Source of the DNA: Serripes groenlandicus
Taxonomy: Eukaryota > Mollusca > Bivalvia > Cardiida > Cardiidae
Length of the DNA: 64,000 nt
Direction: 5' to 3'
Assembly: GCA_031761405.1 (NCBI GenBank)
Contig: JASEVX010000033.1
Span: 552,522-616,521, forward strand
Below the pieces are notes generated by a model. It saw only the letters and a program-made list of their open reading frames with translations. It was not told the origin of the DNA and ran no database searches. Of this stretch, positions 55,601-60,796 are shown piece by piece. Within the stretch, counting starts at the first letter, position 1, and each line of letters starts with the position of its first letter. Position numbers and translations under genes: made by a program.

Positions 55601-58361
55601 TTCAAATAATTTGGTAGAAATGTTCCTAGGGTGACCCTCGATCCAATTTCTTCAAGCCATGTTGATTGGTCAAAAACTATGGCCGCCAGGGGGCTGGGCT
55701 ATTTTGCCTTATTGTGTCACCCTGTGTAGCATGGTAGGCATTTAGGGATTACTTTTTTTTTGTCCGTCGTCTTGTCTGTCCATAACACTTTTTCATCACA
55801 CTTTTTCGTCACACTTTCAATGAGCCAGTGCAAGTGACACACGTGCTCCGCGGAGCACTCCATTCTAGTATGGCTATAGTGAAAACTTAGAAAATATTTT
55901 CCTCCGAAAGTGTCCGGCTGATTTTCCAATAATTTTGTAGAAATGTTCCTTGGGTGACCCTCTATCAGATTCCTTCAAGCCATGCCAATTGGTTGAAAAA
56001 CATGGATACCATGGAGATTTAATTTTTGCCTACTGGCAGTGGAGCTATACTGGCCCTCTTGGGCCTCTTGGATTAGCTTACCTGACCACAAAATGAGTTA
56101 ATGTGGTTGACTGTGTGGTTGGCTTGACAAATCAAATTGCATAAGTCAGTTGAACGATCCAGGGACATCACGGCCCTCTTGTTTTATCAGAAACTTTGTT
56201 AATTCGTGAATTTCGAATAGGAACAAAATATTTTTCTTGATAGATGATTACATGCATTGGTCATTTTAGGTTTGAAAAGTTAGACATCACTCCAAAAAGC
56301 GCACAAAAGATCAAACCTGTGTTGGAGCGATGGATGCGAGAAGCGGAGGAGCGGTATAAAAATGGCATGCAGAATCTTACAGAGTTTATTGGGAGTGAGC
56401 CGTCAAAAAAGCGAAAGCGTCGGACTTCTTTCACTCCACAAGCTCTAGAACTGCTGAACAAATATTTTGAAAGGAACACCCATCCATCAGGTTTGTTACT
56501 ATAAATAGAAATTTGGAATTCCCCATTTGATAAACCTAATCTTTCTGATTATTAGTCCTGCACTTGTTTCATGTGAGGTGACTATAGGTTTACTCTACAA
56601 TATTTCAAATAAAATGAAAACATTGTGGCAAAAGGAAAAGTGAGTCATTTTTAGCAATTTCTACTTTGTCTGCTCGAACAAATCAAAATGCATCATCACA
56701 AGAAATTTAATACATGAAGTAGATTTATGTTTCCCACTTAAATTTTAGGCACATTTTGACACCTTTGCAGCGGCTAACTTTTGAAAACATTGTGAGCAAT
56801 TTTTTCCTCCTGTCAAAATATTTTCATCTTTATCCAATAGCTACCCTTTCACCAACAGATTTTTCACATTTTTAGCTCACCTGTGCACGAAGTGCTCAAG
56901 GTGAGTTATTGTGATCGCCCTATGTCCGTCGTCAGGCAACATTTTCTCCTCTGTAACCGGTGGGTCAACTGGGATGAAACTTCACAGAAAGCATCCTCTC
57001 AATGTCCTCACCAGAATTTCTTAAAATTTTTGGGATCCATGCAGAATTCTGGTTTCCATGGCAACGAAATGAAAAAAACTTCAAAATTCTTCTCCTCCCA
57101 AACTGGTTGGCAGATTTTCAAATAATTTTGTAGAAATGTTCCTTGGATGACCCTCTATCAGATTCCTTCAAGCCATGTTGATTGGTTGAAAAACATGGCT
57201 GCCAGGGGGCGGGGCTATTTTGCCTTATATGGCTATAGCGAAAACTTAAAAAATGTTCTCCTCCATAAGTGTCAGGCCGATTTTCAAATAATTTTCCTTC
57301 AAGCCATGTTGATTGGTCGAAAAACATGGCTGCCAGGGGAAGGGGCTATTTTGCCTTATATGGCTATAGTGAAAACTTAAAAAATGTTCTCCTCCATAAG
57401 TGTCAGGCCGATTTTCAAATAATTTTGTAGAAATGTTCCTTGGGTGACCCTCTATCAGATTCCTTCAAGCCATGTTGATTGGTCGAAAAACATAGCCGCC
57501 AGGGGGGCGGGGCTATTTTGCCATATATGGCTATAGAAAAAATCTTCTCCTCCAAAAGTGTCAGGTCGATTTTCAAATAATTTTGTAGAAATGTTCCTTG
57601 GATGACCCTCTATCAGATTCCTTTAAGCCATGTTGATTGGTTGGAAACTATGCCCGCCAAATGGCAGGGCTTATATAGCTAAAGTGAAAAAAAAAAGCAG
57701 GTGAGCGATTCCAGGGCCATCATCTTGTTATCCAGATGTTTTCTAAGCCGTCTAGTGCAGATTTGATGTATGTGAGAAAGGATTGAAAAATATTAATTGA
57801 GGTTAGGATAATTGCGTTTTCCTTATGCTACATCTCTGCTTTACACATGTGTTAGGAAGATGCTGTATCTTCTCAGAAAAGGAAAAGTTTTATTGAATTG
57901 CCTTGAGTTTAGTATTGTAAGAAAAACAGAAATTTATTCTCGATATGCATTTTCTCCAATTCTCTTGGTTTTACAAAAAGTGTCAGAAGTTATCAGTGTC
58001 AGGGAAAGGTTAACCATTTTCCACGTGTAGACGCTTTCTGACGCCTCTGCAGCAGACGGCTTTTTGAAATCATTGTGACAAAAGAAGAAATTGCTTCCAC
58101 TTTTAGTCATAGGTTATCCATTCAATTATAGAGATTTTCTATTTTTTGACAAAATAATATTCAAAGTCGTCTGCTGCAGAATTGTTGTATGTGGGAAAGG
58201 GTTATAAAACAAGTGTTTCTTCCTCTTTTTTTGCAGGGGCAGAAATGACAGAACTTGCAGACAAATTGAACTATGATAGAGAAGTAATACGTGTATGGTT
58301 TTGCAATAAGAGGCAGGCTCTTAAAAACACGATAAAGAAATTAAAACAGGAAGGGCCGTGA
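28595..58361 (+). CDS. Pou6f2: POU6F2-like POU-homeobox transcription factor, whole gene (nine coding exons)
   Basis: Proposed join: 28595-28693, 45738-45918, 47115-47267, 48385-48522, 50718-50866, 52139-52523, 53784-53961, 56270-56490 and 58237-58361. It totals 1629 bases, or 542 residues plus TGA. Every junction has AG/GT signals and the phases run 0,1,1,1,0,1,2,1. Residues 1-380 are rich in Gln, Ser, Thr and Ala, as in class 6 activation regions. The POU-specific domain spans about 381-453 (RRLSLGLTQTQVGQALSAT, then YSQSAICRFEKL). The linker carries the class 6 segment NLTEFIGSEPSKKRKRR. The homeodomain spans about 474-533, with recognition helix VWFCNKRQ. The C-terminus KNTIKKLKQ resembles vertebrate POU6F2 more than POU6F1. 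The product is a nuclear DNA-binding regulator, neural in known animals. The start is the least certain point: exon 1 stays open upstream of the ATG to a TGA at 28553, and an acceptor at 28573-28574 could join an upstream exon. Confidence 0.92.
28694..30175. other. POU6 intron 1, non-repetitive start
   Basis: About 1.5 kb with none of the window's repeat families, in contrast to the rest of the 17-kb intron. No exon signal with a convincing peptide was seen. It could hold intronic regulatory sequence; that is inference only. Confidence 0.35.
30365..30530 (-). repeat. SINE, minus orientation, degenerate
   Basis: The inverted tail TTTTACGCCGCTTTCAACAC with TTTTTCAGTTTAAATATATT matches the other SINE tails. 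The tRNA-like head is decayed (ATGCTAACACAGCATC). Confidence 0.5.
30532..30741. mobile_element. Complete TTAA-type MITE, short subtype
   Basis: TTAA lies at 30532-30535 and 30738-30741. It starts CCCTTTCCCTTATACGACAA and ends TATATGAGGGAAAGGG. It is about 20 bases shorter than the type copy because GGATAACCTATGACTAA is missing. Confidence 0.75.
30775..31684. repeat. Cluster of degenerate TTAA-type MITEs
   Basis: Copies lie at about 30775-30943, 31068-31285 (central hairpin and GGGAAAGGG intact) and 31468-31684 (ends GGAAAGGG-TTAA). Confidence 0.55.
31841..32073 (-). repeat. tRNA-derived SINE with a 10-base target duplication
   Basis: Read on the minus strand, the head GAGTGGTTAGCG...GGGTTCGATCCCC carries recognisable A and B box promoters of RNA polymerase III. 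The body contains TAGCCTAGTACTGGTTTGTT, and the tail TTGAAAGCGGCGTAAAACCC ends in AATAAATAAATAAA. GTGTGGCATA occurs at 31831-31840 and 32074-32083, so it inserted into a TTAA-type MITE relic. Confidence 0.85.
32132..32361. mobile_element. Complete TTAA-type MITE
   Basis: TTAA flanks both ends. It starts CCCTTTCCCACATACGACAA and ends TATATGAGGGAAAGGG, with an intact central hairpin (GCACGTTTTGTGC). Confidence 0.8.
32531..32890 (+). repeat. SINE with internal 67-base tandem duplication
   Basis: The tRNA-like head has GTTTGAATCCC (B-box-like). The body has ATGCGTCATTCGTCTTTCAC, and the tail has TTGAAAACGGCGTTAAACCC followed by TCAATCAATC. The stretch from GCGTCATTCG to TTGCTTGGA is duplicated (32636 and 32703). 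Confidence 0.7.
33024..33225. repeat. Degenerate TTAA-type MITE
   Basis: It starts ATAA-CCCTTTCCC and ends GGAAAGGG-TTAA (33222-33225). The central hairpin is mostly lost. Confidence 0.55.
33362..33558 (-). repeat. tRNA-derived SINE with a target duplication of about 15 bases
   Basis: It is the same family as 31841-32073, shortened in the middle. The B box is GATCGAACGAACGC-like and damaged. TGACAAAAGGTCGAA (33347-33361) and TGACAAAAGGTTGAA (33559-33573) flank it, again inside a TTAA-type MITE relic. Confidence 0.75.
33795..34017. mobile_element. TTAA-type MITE, left end decayed
   Basis: The interior is close to the type copy, and the right end is GGGAAAGGG-TTAA at 34014-34017. The left CCCTTTCCC is replaced. 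Confidence 0.7.
34070..34295. mobile_element. TTAA-type MITE, second subtype
   Basis: TTAA lies at 34070-34073 and 34292-34295. The left end is CTCTTTCCCACATACAGATG. The interior has CTCTATTCAATTATACTGTC, typical of the second subtype. Confidence 0.7.
34296..35290. repeat. Degenerate MITEs and a SINE fragment
   Basis: 34310-34536 and 35080-35290 are decayed TTAA-type MITEs. 34633-34740 (CCCAGGTTTGAATCCCATGA, TTTCCACACAAACAGCACAA, GTACTGGTTCTGTCTCTAGG) is related to the SINE at 50370-50525. Confidence 0.5.
35301..35527. mobile_element. TTAA-type MITE, right flank altered
   Basis: TTAA-CCCTTTCCCTCATATAGACG is intact at the left. At the right GTATGAGGGAAAGGGG is followed by AAGTAATTAA, so the terminal TTAA is displaced. 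Confidence 0.75.
36003..36714. mobile_element. Three TTAA-type MITEs in close succession
   Basis: 36003-36231 has TTAA at both ends. 36258-36465 lacks the left terminus. 36462-36714 starts at the same TTAA that ends the previous copy, so the two abut with a single shared TTAA. A partial copy follows to about 36810. Confidence 0.65.
36815..38110. other. POU6 intron 1 segment with sparse MITE relics
   Basis: Decayed TTAA-type MITEs lie at about 37185-37410 and 37890-38110. The rest (36815-37180 and 37420-37885) shows nothing recognisable. Confidence 0.4.
38362..38582. mobile_element. TTAA-type MITE
   Basis: TTAA lies at 38362-38365 and 38579-38582. The ends are CCCTTACCCACATATAGACG and inverted GGGGAGGG. 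A second relic begins at the right TTAA and runs to about 38790. Confidence 0.65.
38949..39135 (+). repeat. tRNA-derived SINE
   Basis: The head is TGGTTGAGTGGTCAGCGTCG with B box GGGTTCGATCCCCAGTCGC. The body has TAGCCTAGTACTGGTTTGTT and ATCATGAATAAGTGAACTG, and the tail ends TTGAAAATAGTGTTAAACAC with CATAAAAAAAC. It is the same family as 31841-32073. Confidence 0.75.
39341..39468. repeat. Inverted repeat, 34-base arms
   Basis: The left arm 39341-39374 (CCGGTTAACAGTATACTGTT then ACATGGCACGCGCG) pairs with 39435-39468. TAACAGTATACTGTTA inside each arm is itself a 16-base perfect palindrome. Confidence 0.85.
39577..39720. repeat. Long inverted repeat, arms of about 70 bases with a very short loop
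   Basis: ATAAATATTGCATGGCTTCC...CAGTGTGACAGTACATATTG on the left is matched almost perfectly inverted on the right up to 39720. The centre is GGCTTTGCC (about 39645). It could extrude as a cruciform or form an RNA hairpin. Confidence 0.85.
39840..40073. repeat. Degenerate TTAA-type MITE
   Basis: It has AACATACAACAAATCTGCAG at the left and TATATGAGGAAAAGGG-TTAA at the right. A small internal duplication (GATAAATTGCTTGTT twice) is present. Confidence 0.55.
40206..40623. repeat. Two adjacent TTAA-type MITEs
   Basis: 40206-40414 starts TTAA-CCCTTTCACTC and stops at GTCAGAAAGCGT without its right end. 40418-40623 starts TTAA-CCCTTTCCC and is decayed at the right. Confidence 0.6.
41301..43592 (+). 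repeat. Family C element (161-base core), outer copy
   Basis: The head is TTTAGCTCTACTGGCCAAAG with GCCAGAAGGGC. The tail is CCAGTAGAGCATAGGCCCTC with ATGGGCCTCTTGTT. It is split at about 41820 and 43315 by a second complete copy. The outer copy reads ...CGATACAGTCTT, then resumes ATTGTATCTCAACCAAAC, exactly the order of an unbroken unit. Confidence 0.8.
41821..43314 (+). repeat. Family C element, inner copy with about eight 161-base units
   Basis: The head is TTTTTAGCTCTACTGGCCAA at 41821; the tail CATAGGCCCTCATGGGCCTC with TTGTTT ends at 43314. Each unit carries CTTGTTAACACGATACAGTC, CTCAACCAAACTTATACAGT, AGTTAGATATCCATGAGAGC, GAAAACCAGCCAGATCCGCC and ATGGCCCTTGAAATGGTCAA. Unit starts at 42071, 42232, 42393 and 42554 give a strict 161-base period. 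The first units are nearly identical; the last two are diverged. Open frames here are repeat-derived. Confidence 0.85.
44234..44870. repeat. Degenerate TTAA-type MITEs
   Basis: A right-end relic at 44234-44295 (AAAGTCCTAGCCCTG, GAAAGGG) and a copy at 44544-44800 (TTTAACCCTTTCCCACATAC, GCAGCAGACGACTTTGAAAA) are visible. The 116-codon minus-strand frame here is repeat-derived. Confidence 0.5.
45000..45550. mobile_element. TTAA-flanked element with AGGGACTGAA ends, 551 bases
   Basis: AGGGACTGAA at 45000-45009 is exactly inverted at 45541-45550 (TTCAGTCCCT). TTAA lies directly outside both ends (44996-44999 and 45551-45554). This is a second TTAA-targeting family, unrelated in sequence to the CCCTTTCCC family. 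It contains no transposase. Confidence 0.75.
45738..45918 (+). CDS. Pou6f2: POU6 exon 2
   Basis: The acceptor GATTTCAG and donor GGTACGTAAG bound 181 bases that start in phase 0 and end in phase 1. The peptide (DVMLSATTTQSPLATHSS onward) is rich in Ser, Thr and Pro, without a recognisable fold, and belongs to the N-terminal regulatory region. The exon lies about 190 bases downstream of a TTAA-flanked element that ends at 45550. An overlapping open frame starts upstream at 45573, but the splice acceptor makes the shorter exon the better reading. Confidence 0.8.
45963..46880. repeat. Cluster of TTAA-type MITEs in intron 2
   Basis: There are decayed pieces at 45963-46160 and 46168-46250, a copy at 46378-46580 with its right end replaced, and a near-complete copy at 46648-46875 (ATAA-CCCTTTCCCTCATAC to TATATGAGGGAAAGGG-ATAA). 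Confidence 0.6.
46884..46980. repeat. Tandem duplication, 49-base period
   Basis: GTTTCACTAGAAAAGGT begins at 46884 and 46933, and each is followed by an AGAAACATATG-containing stretch. Confidence 0.7.
47115..47267 (+). CDS. Pou6f2: POU6 exon 3
   Basis: The acceptor TATTCCAG and a CAG/GTATCA donor bound 153 bases, phase 1 to phase 1. The peptide contains SSLSSPSHLFGQPQVANPQ and then VPVQQLLIPVSTG. The QQLLIPV-type hydrophobic/Gln pattern resembles N-terminal segments of vertebrate POU6F2 (for example LNQPILIPFN). The exon can be skipped without changing frame. Confidence 0.8.
47448..47644. mobile_element. TTAA-type MITE in intron 3
   Basis: TTAA lies at 47448-47451 and 47641-47644. The left end is CTCTTTCCCACTTGTAGACG and the right end is TATGGGGGTAAGGG. 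Confidence 0.65.
47889..48176 (+). repeat. Hairpin-ended element family F2 (ATACCCCC/GGGGGTAT)
   Basis: The head TATACCCCCCGCAAACAAAG with TTTTGGGGGGTATA forms a stem-loop and is followed by CCATCCGTCCGTCC. The tail is GGGGGTATCCTTT, hairpin TGTGAGTTCACTCACA, then GATCTAGTTT. It is inserted into a TTAA-type MITE relic. Confidence 0.7.
48385..48522 (+). CDS. Pou6f2: POU6 exon 4
   Basis: The acceptor TTCCTGCAG and donor GGTTTGAA bound 138 bases, phase 1 to phase 1. The peptide includes NGTQQFISIPVSMATGG and then QIVATNLANLAGLS, similar in style to the LTLPTANLTNIQGLV segment of POU6F2. Like exon 3 it is a frame-preserving cassette. It lies between two hairpin-ended repeats (47889-48176 and 48981-49501). 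Confidence 0.82.
48570..48700 (-). repeat. SINE tail fragment
   Basis: The inverted tail TTTACACTGCTTTCAACACT with CATTCGTATCAC and GTAAATTACCAGTACTG resembles the other SINE tails. The head is lost. Confidence 0.4.
48981..49501 (+). repeat. Hairpin-ended element family F (ATGCCCCC/GGGGGCAT)
   Basis: The head is TTTTTATGCCCCCACGGAAT with CCGATTCGGGGGGCATATAG (strong stem-loop). The body has two to three units with AACTTTAACCTTGGCCATTA, GGCTACCATATTTCACATGT and GACCTTGACCTTTGACCTAG. The tail is GGGGGGCATCA, hairpin GTGTTTCACAAACAC, then ATCTTGT. Confidence 0.8.
49515..49712. mobile_element. TTAA-type MITE, right end decayed
   Basis: TTAA-CCCTTTCCCTCATACGGCA is at the left. At the right TATATGAGGAAAAGGG is followed by TTTTAT. 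Confidence 0.65.
49730..49860 (-). repeat. Possible tRNA-like SINE fragment
   Basis: On the minus strand TGTGTGGTGTAGCAGTAAGA and GCTCGGGTCATAAC resemble degenerate A and B boxes. The cloverleaf is not complete, so this is not called a tRNA gene. Confidence 0.3.
50132..50310. repeat. Degenerate TTAA-type MITE
   Basis: It starts TTAACACTTTCCCACATATA and ends GTCGTCTGCTGCAGATTTGT with GGAAAAGGGTCAA. Confidence 0.5.
50370..50525 (+). repeat. SINE, second tRNA-like type
   Basis: It has GATGAAGTGGTAGAGCCTCA (A-box-like), GGTTGGAAACC (B-box-like), then GGGTTCTGCCTATTGGATTT and CCACACAGTTGACGCATGTA. The body matches the fragment at 34633-34740. Confidence 0.5.
50718..50866 (+). CDS. Pou6f2: POU6 exon 5
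   Basis: The acceptor TTTCCTTCTAG and donor CAGGTATGTA bound 149 bases, entering in phase 1 and leaving in phase 0. The encoded segment is rich in Asn, Gln, Ser and Leu (NNLTSQSLLQNSSSQNTTAN, then LLAGAQSQLLAGLGQQ) and fits the Gln-rich activation region of class 6 POU proteins. The downstream intron begins with a fold-back repeat carrying a 22-base G run. Confidence 0.82.
50885..51075. repeat. Fold-back repeat FB with a 22-base G run
   Basis: It has AGAGCTAGATAAGGGG, then CCCTATGGTGTGGGTACTC and inverted GAGTACCCACAACATAGG. An uninterrupted run of 22 G occupies 51034-51055 where other copies read GATATTG followed by ordinary sequence. Confidence 0.7.
51076..51290. repeat. TTAA-type MITE, both flanks altered
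   Basis: It has CCCTTTCCCTCATATAGACG at the left and an interior close to the type copy, and breaks off at CAAAGTCGACATC. Confidence 0.65.
51517..51936. mobile_element. Two TTAA-type MITEs with the same truncated right end
   Basis: 51517-51729 and 51726-51936 both begin TTAA-CCCTTTCCCTCATATAG and both end GTCGTCTGCTGCAGATAAG followed by TTAA, lacking the usual GGGAAAGGG. They abut with one shared TTAA. Confidence 0.75.
52139..52523 (+). CDS. Pou6f2: POU6 exon 6 (largest coding exon)
   Basis: The acceptor TATTTCCAG and donor GTAAGG at 52524 bound 385 bases, phase 0 to phase 1. The 128 residues are Ser/Gln/Thr-rich (LLSQVSLAQSSSTNLQHPSA; later NSIQQTLSAASGGQNGIAVQ; later LSKLSEIGAAGQTSATNLAN). 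No folded domain is visible. A tRNA-like sequence sits just before the acceptor at about 52087-52120, so a SINE fragment abuts this exon. Confidence 0.85.
52725..52876 (+). repeat. Hairpin-ended element family G
   Basis: The head is TTTTTAGCTCGACTTTTGAA with ACGAGAGCTATTGTCATGAC. The tail is AGTCGAGCGTCT, hairpin GTGCCGTACGCGGTGC, then TCTTGTTT. It is the same family as 2074-2231 but in opposite orientation. Confidence 0.65.
52877..53700. repeat. Degenerate TTAA-type MITE relics in intron 6
   Basis: Relics are visible at about 52905-53192 and 53205-53372 (CTGCAGCAGAC, central hairpin scraps, GTGAGAAAGG, TATGGGAAAGGGC). The rest up to exon 7 has no recognised feature. Confidence 0.45.
53784..53961 (+). 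CDS. Pou6f2: POU6 exon 7 (POU-specific domain, N-terminal two thirds)
   Basis: The acceptor ATTTATAG and donor GGTAGGTT bound 178 bases, phase 1 to phase 2. The peptide from DGINLDEIKEFAKQFKIRR to YSQSAICR is a near-identical match to the class 6 POU-specific domain: helices 1-3, with the LTQTQVGQAL recognition region and the ATEGPAYSQSAICR extension typical of this class. This is the strongest identification in the window. Confidence 0.95.
53998..56075 (+). repeat. Decayed MITE and family D-type tandem units in intron 7
   Basis: 53998-54130 is a MITE relic. 54150-55262 carries diverged units with TTCACAGGAATGTTTC and CATATTGATTGGTTGAAA, ending CTCAGGTGTTCAATTTGGGT with CCATCTTGGCC. 55268-56075 has a head AGCTCACCTGAGCACGAA, units with AAACATGGCTGCCATGGGGC, and a tail GGCCCTCTTGGGCCTCTTGG. 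A small unrelated insert lies near 55725-55870. Confidence 0.5.
56270..56490 (+). CDS. Pou6f2: POU6 exon 8 (end of POU-specific domain, linker, start of homeodomain)
   Basis: The acceptor CATTTTAG and donor GGTTTGTT bound 221 bases, phase 2 to phase 1. The segment FEKLDITPKSAQKIKPVLER closes the POU-specific domain. NLTEFIGSEPSKKRKRRTSF is the class 6 linker with the basic cluster that opens the homeodomain and could act as a nuclear localisation signal. The exon ends inside the homeodomain after NTHPSG. Confidence 0.95.
56560..56870. repeat. MITE relics after exon 8
   Basis: Weak family motifs (GAAAACATTGTGGCAAAAGG, AGCAATTTCTAC, TTTGCAGCGGCTAAC) without ends. Confidence 0.4.
56871..57730 (+). 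repeat. Family D element in intron 8
   Basis: The head is TTTAGCTCACCTGTGCACGA with AGTGCTCAAGGTGAG, then GTCCGTCGTC. Units carry AAACATGGCTGCCAGGGGGC with GGGGCTATTTTGCC (three or four copies). The tail CAGGTGAGCGATTCCAGGGCC is followed by ATCATCTTGTT; the tail hairpin is damaged. Confidence 0.7.
58010..58205. mobile_element. TTAA-type MITE just upstream of POU6 exon 9
   Basis: It starts TTAA-CCATTTTCCACGTGTAGAC and ends GTATGTGGGAAAGGG-TTATA. The central hairpin is deleted. Only about 31 bases separate it from the exon. Confidence 0.75.
58237..58361 (+). CDS. Pou6f2: POU6 exon 9 (homeodomain helices 2-3, stop)
   Basis: The acceptor TTTTTTTGCAG precedes 125 bases ending in TGA at 58359-58361. 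The peptide GAEMTELADKLNYDREVIRV continues with WFCNKRQALKNTIKKLKQEGP. WFCNKRQ is the POU homeodomain recognition helix, with Cys at position 50. The short C-terminal tail is POU6F2-like. A TTAA-type MITE ends only about 31 bases upstream of the exon. Confidence 0.95.
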
Positions 58362-58454
58362 TGTGTTACAAGTCTTTTTACACTTACAATATATTACAAT
58401 GGCTGGTTAAACAGGAAGTCACGGAACTCTTGAATATATTGCAAACAAATCTGG

Positions 58455-58460
58455 AATAAA
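58455..58460 (+). promoter_or_regulatory. Possible polyadenylation signal AATAAA
   Basis: An AATAAA lies 94 bases after the POU6 stop codon. It would give a very short 3' UTR. In such AT-rich DNA the hexamer is common, so it is only a candidate. Confidence 0.25.
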
Positions 58461-58545
58461 TCTTTCCGCACAAGCAGACGCATTTTAACGGATCTGCAGT
58501 TGATGAATTTTGAGGAAAAAAAATCAACTCTATTCAACTTGTTTG

Positions 58546-59552
58546 TTTTTTAGCTCTACTGGCCAAAGGCCAGAAGGGCTTATGTCGTGGCGATGTGTCC
58601 GTCGTCCGTGCGTCCGTAAACAATTTCTTGTTAACACGATACAGTCTTCACTTTTGATTGTATCTCAACCAAACTTATACAGTAGTTAGATATCCATGAG
58701 AGCTCGGTTCCTTTCGAAAACCAGCTAGATCCGCCCATGCATGACTGGATTATGGCCCTTGAAATGGTCAAAATTGCTATAAAAGAGCTTGTTAACACGA
58801 TACAGTCTTCACTTTTAATTGTATCTCAACCAAACTTATACAGTAGTTAGATATTCATGAGAGCTCGGTTCCTTTCGAAAACCAGCCAGATCCGCCCATG
58901 CAAGACTGGATTATGGCCCTTGAAATGGTCAAAATTGCTATTAAAGAGCTTGTTAACACGATACAGTCTTCACTTTTGATTGTATCTCAACTAAACTTAT
59001 ACAGTAGTTAGATATCTATGAGAGCTCGGTTCCTTTTGAAAACCAGTCAAATCCGCCCATGCAAGACTGGATTATGGCCCTTGAAATGGTCAAAATTGCT
59101 ATAAAAGAGCTTGTTAACACGATACAGTCTTCACTTTTGATTGTATCTCAACCAAACTTATACAGTAGTAAGATATCCATGAGAGCTCGGTTCCTTTCGT
59201 AAACCAGCCAGATCCGCCCATGCAAGACTGGATTATGGCCCTTGAAATTGTCCAAATTGCTATAATTGAGCATGTGAACACAATAGAGGCTCCATTTACT
59301 ATCTGATCTTCACCAAACTTAGATAGTAGTTAAATATTGATGAGAGCTTGGTTCCTTTTGAAAACCAGCTAGATCCGCCCATGCAAGACTGGATTATGGC
59401 CCATGAAATTTTAAAAATTGCTATAATACAGCTTGTGAACGCAAAAGAACCTCCATTTACTATCCGATCTTCACCATACATACATGCTCTGGATTGAAAA
59501 TGACCAAAGAACCATACCAGTAGAGCATAGGCCCTCATGGGCCTCTTGTTTC
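58546..59552 (+). repeat. Family C element, third copy
   Basis: The head is TTTTTTAGCTCTACTGGCCA; the tail CCAGTAGAGCATAGGCCCTC with ATGGGCCTCTTGTTT ends at about 59551. Five to six units with a spacing of about 160 bases lie between. The last two units are the same diverged types as in 41821-43314, so unit order is conserved between copies. Confidence 0.85.
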
Positions 59553-60440
59553 ATTTTATTGCAAAATATTTTCCATATTTTGCACGAGTATTTTCGAAGT
59601 TGTATTCTGCAGATTTCTTGTATTTATTAATTCAGAATATATGGCTATGCTTTGATGTTGATGCATCTTGGTTTGCATAATCACCTTTTACTGGAATTCC
59701 AAGAACTTACACTTAAGTAAACAAATCGGTAGACTATTTAAACAAGGGCACTTGGACAAAATCTGACCTTAAAAAGCAGGTTTACGAGTAAACCTGACAA
59801 GCTGTTTAATAAAGTTGGGTTTTAACCCTTTCCCAATTTATTAAAACTGTAAAAGAAGAGTTTGTAACATCAAGGCAGAAATGTGAAAAATCTCTGTAAA
59901 TAGTAGTATTTTAAAACTAAAACTATAGGCTTCAAAATATTGGGGCAAAAGGAGAATTTGCACATCATGAGCATTTTCTCTGTTTGCTGCAATGCTTTTG
60001 AATGTCGTCTGCTAAGTTGTGTTGAAATGTGTCTGCATGTGAGAAATGATTTAACTGTACTAAGTCTTTTTACTATACAATGCAAGTTCCCCGACTTCCT
60101 GTGACGCCAACAGTATCATCGTAATTGTGCATTTTTATTTTCGTGTGATATTAACTATTGCAGCTTCCATGATAGCAAGATGAATGTGTTCATATTGAAG
60201 GCTTTATTCTATAACTTTTTTGAAAGTTTTTTATGCTAATTCTCTGTTACAGAAAGTTTTTGCCACAATGTTTTCGTCTCTTAAGCAATAATTATACTTT
60301 CATTTATAGAGATTTTCTATATTTTTGCCTAGATGTTTTCATGATTGTCTGCTGCAGGATTTTTGTTTGTATTTTGAGAATGGATTAAAAGAAAACAAGC
60401 CGGTCCTCAAAACTTAAAAATGTACCATTCTAGAAATGTA
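59553..60440. other. Downstream DNA with MITE relics
   Basis: Decayed TTAA-type MITE pieces lie at 59824-60052 and 60250-60385. Otherwise nothing is recognised. Confidence 0.4.
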
Positions 60441-60441
60441 T

Positions 60442-60666
60442 TTAACCCTTTTCCACATTTAGACACTTTGTCTCTGCAGCAGACAAATTTTAAAAACATT
60501 GTGACAAAAGGGGAAATTGCTCAATACAAGCAATTTCCTCTTATGTCACAATGTTTTCAACTGTATAAAAAAAGTTATCCTTTCATTGAAAGAGACTTTA
60601 GCAATTTATGTTTAGATATTTTCAAAGTCGTCTGCAGCCGGTTTGTCCTATGTTGGAAAGGCTTAA
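60442..60666. mobile_element. TTAA-type MITE
   Basis: TTAA lies at 60442-60445 and 60663-60666. The ends are CCCTTTTCCACATTTAGACA and CCTATGTTGGAAAGGC. Confidence 0.65.
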
Positions 60667-60796
60667 TCAGTCACCAGAACTGCTATTTCATTGAAGTATT
60701 TCTCAACAATATTGACCTGACCCTGGCCTTTTTCTAAATTAACATATTTTTTACCTCATTTATGTATTTTTAATTTAATCTTTTCTTTGATTTACC

